From contig CAZMGM010000058.1 in the NCBI GenBank assembly GCA_964565865.1, forward strand, positions 1 through 7,552: a stretch of 7,552 bases of DNA. The letters run 5' to 3'. Position numbers and translations under genes: made by a program. Positions 5,478-7,552 of the stretch are shown here, one piece after another. Origin of the DNA: CBDAPI01 sp964565865. Lineage in GTDB: Bacteria; Acidobacteriota; UBA6911; RPQK01; CBDAPI01. Position 1 is the stretch's first letter; the number at the start of each line of letters is the position of its first letter. The notes beneath the pieces are model-generated. The model made no database searches. It saw only the letters and a program-made list of their open reading frames with translations, and was not told the origin of the DNA.

Positions 5478-6623
5478 ATGGACACAACCAGCCGACGAGT
5501 TTTCTTTCGGTCCGCGGCAGCAACACTGTCCGCCGCGAGCTTGGGCACCACCGTCCTGGGCCAGGACCAGGATACGCCACAGGATCAGTCGGCTCTTACC
5601 GGCGCCCGTCACCCCCTCGTGATCCCAGGGTACTACGGTAAACGTCCAGGCATCCAGCTCGGTATTACGCTCCCAGCCACGGCCAGTGACGATGACATGC
5701 GGTTTACTCAACAGCTGGGAGCAGAGTGGGTCATGATCTACCTGCCGCCTGAGCAGCACACGTTGGAAAACTACCAGCACTTGAAGAACAAGTTTGCCGC
5801 CCATGGCCTAAAGATCTACCGTTTGGCCAACAACAGCTGTCACAATATGGAAGAGGTGACGCTGAACCTTCCCGGTCGAGACGCCAAGATCGAGGAGTAC
5901 CTGCGTTACATTCGCCTGCTGGGAAAGGCCGGCATCCACTACTCGACCTATGCCCACATGGGCAATGGAATCTGGAGCAGCCCTCCCGAACAGACGCGCG
6001 GGGGGGCCACCGCCCGAGCACTGCGGCTGGACACGGCCGTGGGACGCTGGGCCGGCAAAACGTGGCGCAATCCTTTGTCACATGGCCGCCGCTATACGGA
6101 AGACGAACTGTGGGAGAATTATACCTATTTCATCCGTAAGGTCGTTCCGGTGGCCGAGGAGGCGAATGTCTATATCGGCATCCATCCCGATGATCCGCCC
6201 GTCTTTGATTTGGGGGGAGTTCCCCGCAGCGTCTTCGGGAGCTTTACTGGATACACGCGGGCCCTTGCCATCGCCGACAGTCCCAACGTCGGCGTGTGCC
6301 TTTGCGTCGGCTCGTGGATCGAAGGGGGCACGGCAACGGGAAAAAACGTGCGGGACGCGATTCGTCATTTCGCCGCTGAGGGGAAACTGTTTAAGATCCA
6401 TTTCCGTAACGTCAGCGCACCACTCCCCGAGGGTTTTGTGGAGACGTTTCCTGACGACGGTTACGTGAACATGTTTGAAGTGATGCTCGCGCTGCACGAA
6501 AGCGGATATAACGGACCCGTGATTTCGGATCATATGCCAAGCATGGTCGGCGGGCCACGGGTGGCGGAAGCCTTCGCCCTCGGATATATCCGAGGGCTGA
6601 TCCAGGCGGTTGAGGGGGCTTAG
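5478..6623 (+). CDS. Tat-exported mannonate dehydratase-like TIM-barrel protein (UxuA family)
   Basis: The 381-residue product starts at ATG 5478. Residues 1-28 are a twin-arginine signal: SRRVFF (5-10), a small-residue hydrophobic stretch (AAATLSAASLG), then TVLG before a Gln/Asp-rich linker. The rest is a (beta/alpha)8 barrel similar to UxuA, which dehydrates D-mannonate to 2-keto-3-deoxygluconate in hexuronate breakdown. The family's metal-binding pattern is present: His236 in IHPDDPP (followed by LGGVPR), Cys276 in LCVGS, His308 in KIHFR and Asp351 in SDH. Length is close to the usual 350-400 residues. The odd point is the export signal, since classical UxuA is cytoplasmic. The exported form may act on a related acid in the periplasm. 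The region between the N-terminus and residue 160 is less like E. coli UxuA, so another dehydratase or isomerase specificity is possible. The family assignment is strong; the exact substrate is inferred. Confidence 0.87.
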   Translation: MDTTSRRVFFRSAAATLSAASLGTTVLGQDQDTPQDQSALTGARHPLVIPGYYGKRPGIQLGITLPATASDDDMRFTQQLGAEWVMIYLPPEQHTLENYQHLKNKFAAHGLKIYRLANNSCHNMEEVTLNLPGRDAKIEEYLRYIRLLGKAGIHYSTYAHMGNGIWSSPPEQTRGGATARALRLDTAVGRWAGKTWRNPLSHGRRYTEDELWENYTYFIRKVVPVAEEANVYIGIHPDDPPVFDLGGVPRSVFGSFTGYTRALAIADSPNVGVCLCVGSWIEGGTATGKNVRDAIRHFAAEGKLFKIHFRNVSAPLPEGFVETFPDDGYVNMFEVMLALHESGYNGPVISDHMPSMVGGPRVAEAFALGYIRGLIQAVEGA

Positions 6624-6646
6624 TCGGTTGTACTGTGAGTTGCAAC

Positions 6647-6661
6647 GGTCCCGATGGGACC
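6647..6661 (+). terminator. Terminator-like hairpin after the dehydratase gene
   Basis: GGTCCC (6647-6652), loop GAT, GGGACC (6656-6661) forms a perfect GC-rich stem starting 24 nt after the dehydratase stop. An alternative fold adds an outer AGTTG (6638-6642)/CAACT stem. Only TTATCT follows rather than a true T-run, so termination would be weak or factor-assisted. Confidence 0.35.
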
Positions 6662-6672
6662 AACTTATCTAG

Positions 6673-6897
6673 CCAGAGACTTCCTATAACCGCTGGGGCA
6701 AACTGCTGCGGATTCGCAAGGACCCTTTCACTCAAACGGTGAGCGACCTCGCCGTCAATAAAATTGCGACACGCAAACCAGTGGAAACTTCAGAAATGCC
6801 CGAATGGCTGCTTAATGTCCTCACCGAAGATGAGATTCTGGACCTGATCGCTTATCTGAGCACAGGAGGAAATCCGAACCACCGAGCCTTCCAATAG
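6673..6897 (+). pseudogene. Remnant: C-terminal tail of a PVC-type haem-binding c-type cytochrome
   Basis: A 74-codon frame begins directly after an in-frame TAG (6670-6672) and ends at TAG 6895-6897. It has no start codon near its beginning and no ribosome binding site. The translation contains RIRKDPFTQTVSDLAVNKIA and then MPEWLLNVLTEDEILDLIAY, LSTGGNPNHRAF. This closely resembles the extreme C-terminus of the large haem-binding cytochromes common in Planctomycetota, Verrucomicrobiota and Acidobacteriota, where MPxGLLNxLxxxEILDLxAYLxSGG follows the CxxCH haem domain. The CxxCH motif and everything upstream are missing, and only 49 nt separate the dehydratase stop from this fragment. The 5' part has therefore probably been lost by deletion or replaced by recombination. 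The remnant keeps good conservation, suggesting a fairly recent loss. Confidence 0.65.
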
Positions 6898-6909
6898 TAC
6901 ACTGCAGGC

Positions 6910-7552
6910 ATGAGTGATCAAGGAGTTTCCCACTCCAACCCCCGGAAGGGGTTTCTCTTAGCCCTGGCCAGTACTATTCTCCTGTCCGTCGGCTTGGTCG
7001 CCATCAAGTACTTGCTCCGTGAGATCAATCCCGAGACGCTGAGTCTGGTCTGGGCAACGAGTGCGGCAGTATTTGCGTTCCTCTTCCTGCTTTTGAGAGG
7101 CTTTGGCCGCGAGCTTCGTATCCCCGGTCGACTCGTCGTACCTGTTCTGGTGTTAGGCCTGGTCACCGGAGGCGGCATCATCCTGACTTTTGCCGGCCTG
7201 CGCCTTCTGGACCCGACCTTTGCCGCCTTTCTGTGGCGCTTCCTACCCGTCGTTTCAATCATCCTCAGCTTGCTGTTTCTCGGTGAGAAGCTCTCGGCCC
7301 GGGAACTGCCCCCGATGGCGGTAATGTTGTTCGGAGCCATGATATCCACCTACGGGCAATGGACGATCGTGGGCAAGGGTGTCATCCTGGTTTCAGTGGC
7401 GGTGCTGTTCGCTGCTGCTCAGGCTTTGATTGCCAAGGTGGTGGTTCCCGATATCCATCCCCGTGTCCTCATCCTTTACCGAAATGGCCTGGGTGCCGTT
7501 TGTCTGGCTGCCTGGGTCCTACCGATTGGCAGGTTCGATCTGTCGGCGGCTC
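6910..7552 (+). CDS. EamA/DMT-superfamily transporter, 3' end missing
   Basis: The frame is open from ATG 6910 to the window edge (214 codons). The product is an inner-membrane protein of the drug/metabolite transporter superfamily. Seven hydrophobic segments are visible at roughly residues 14-33, 43-62, 75-95, 102-124, 133-150, 156-177 and 184-204, against ten in a full-length member. The first EamA repeat is complete and carries the typical PTFAAFLWRFLPVVSIIL and LGEKLSARELPPM stretch (about 102-136), where 'GE+ls' before a helix is the family hallmark. The second repeat starts near residue 155. Substrates of this family are diverse (metabolites, amino acids, sugar derivatives) and cannot be told from sequence. 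The ribosome binding site is poor (CAGG close to the ATG). It starts 12 nt after the cytochrome remnant ends, so its original promoter context may have been altered. Confidence 0.85.
   Translation, partial: MSDQGVSHSNPRKGFLLALASTILLSVGLVAIKYLLREINPETLSLVWATSAAVFAFLFLLLRGFGRELRIPGRLVVPVLVLGLVTGGGIILTFAGLRLLDPTFAAFLWRFLPVVSIILSLLFLGEKLSARELPPMAVMLFGAMISTYGQWTIVGKGVILVSVAVLFAAAQALIAKVVVPDIHPRVLILYRNGLGAVCLAAWVLPIGRFDLSAA

Noticed and set aside
6918..7349. A 143-residue minus-strand frame rich in Arg, Lys and Pro
   Set aside because: It is an antisense shadow of the transporter gene; its basic, Pro-rich composition is typical of the reverse of a hydrophobic membrane protein.
1..7552. CRISPR array, tRNA, rRNA, insertion sequence or toxin-antitoxin pair
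   Set aside because: I found no regularly spaced direct repeats, cloverleaf-like or rRNA-like sequence, transposase motifs or paired small operon that would support any of these.

Overview
The window looks like chromosomal DNA from an uncultured, environmental Gram-negative-type bacterium. It has moderate-to-high GC, the standard genetic code, clear AGGAGG-type ribosome binding sites, Sec, Tat and lipoprotein export signals, and wide gene spacing. The protein repertoire points towards Acidobacteriota or a Planctomycetota/Verrucomicrobiota-like lineage: a Tat-exported mannonate-dehydratase-like TIM barrel, a secreted right-handed beta-helix protein, the tail of a PVC-type haem-binding cytochrome, and a small holin-family-like membrane protein. 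That assignment is inference from protein style, not from a marker gene.

Layout, left to right. (1) A leftward lipoprotein gene (869 down to 1) runs off the left edge. (2) A 438-nt divergent spacer holds inverted repeats but no gene. (3) A rightward secreted protein of unknown function follows (1308-2588). (4) A 361-nt spacer contains a large imperfect hairpin of about 105 nt (2738-2842). (5) A 60-codon gene with a very strong ribosome binding site and a GTG start (2950-3132) looks like the first half of a small holin-family membrane protein. (6) Overlapping its end is a large secreted FN3-like plus beta-helix protein (3089-5119). (7) A 358-nt spacer holds a hairpin and two tiny open frames. 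(8) A Tat-signal mannonate-dehydratase-like protein lies at 5478-6623. (9) A terminator-like hairpin is followed by a start-less 74-codon remnant of a cytochrome C-terminus (6673-6897). (10) An EamA/DMT-family transporter (6910 onward) runs off the right edge.

Functionally, five of the intact or partial genes encode exported or membrane proteins. The beta-helix protein (possible polysaccharide binding or cleavage) and the exported mannonate-dehydratase homologue would fit extracytoplasmic handling of uronate-containing glycans, but they are separated by 358 nt and need not form an operon. Truncated gene pieces beside several gaps suggest repeated deletion or rearrangement. I see no rRNA, tRNA, CRISPR array, insertion sequence or recognisable defence system, and nothing that clearly amounts to a new biological system. 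The most unusual non-coding signal is the long hairpin at 2738-2842.
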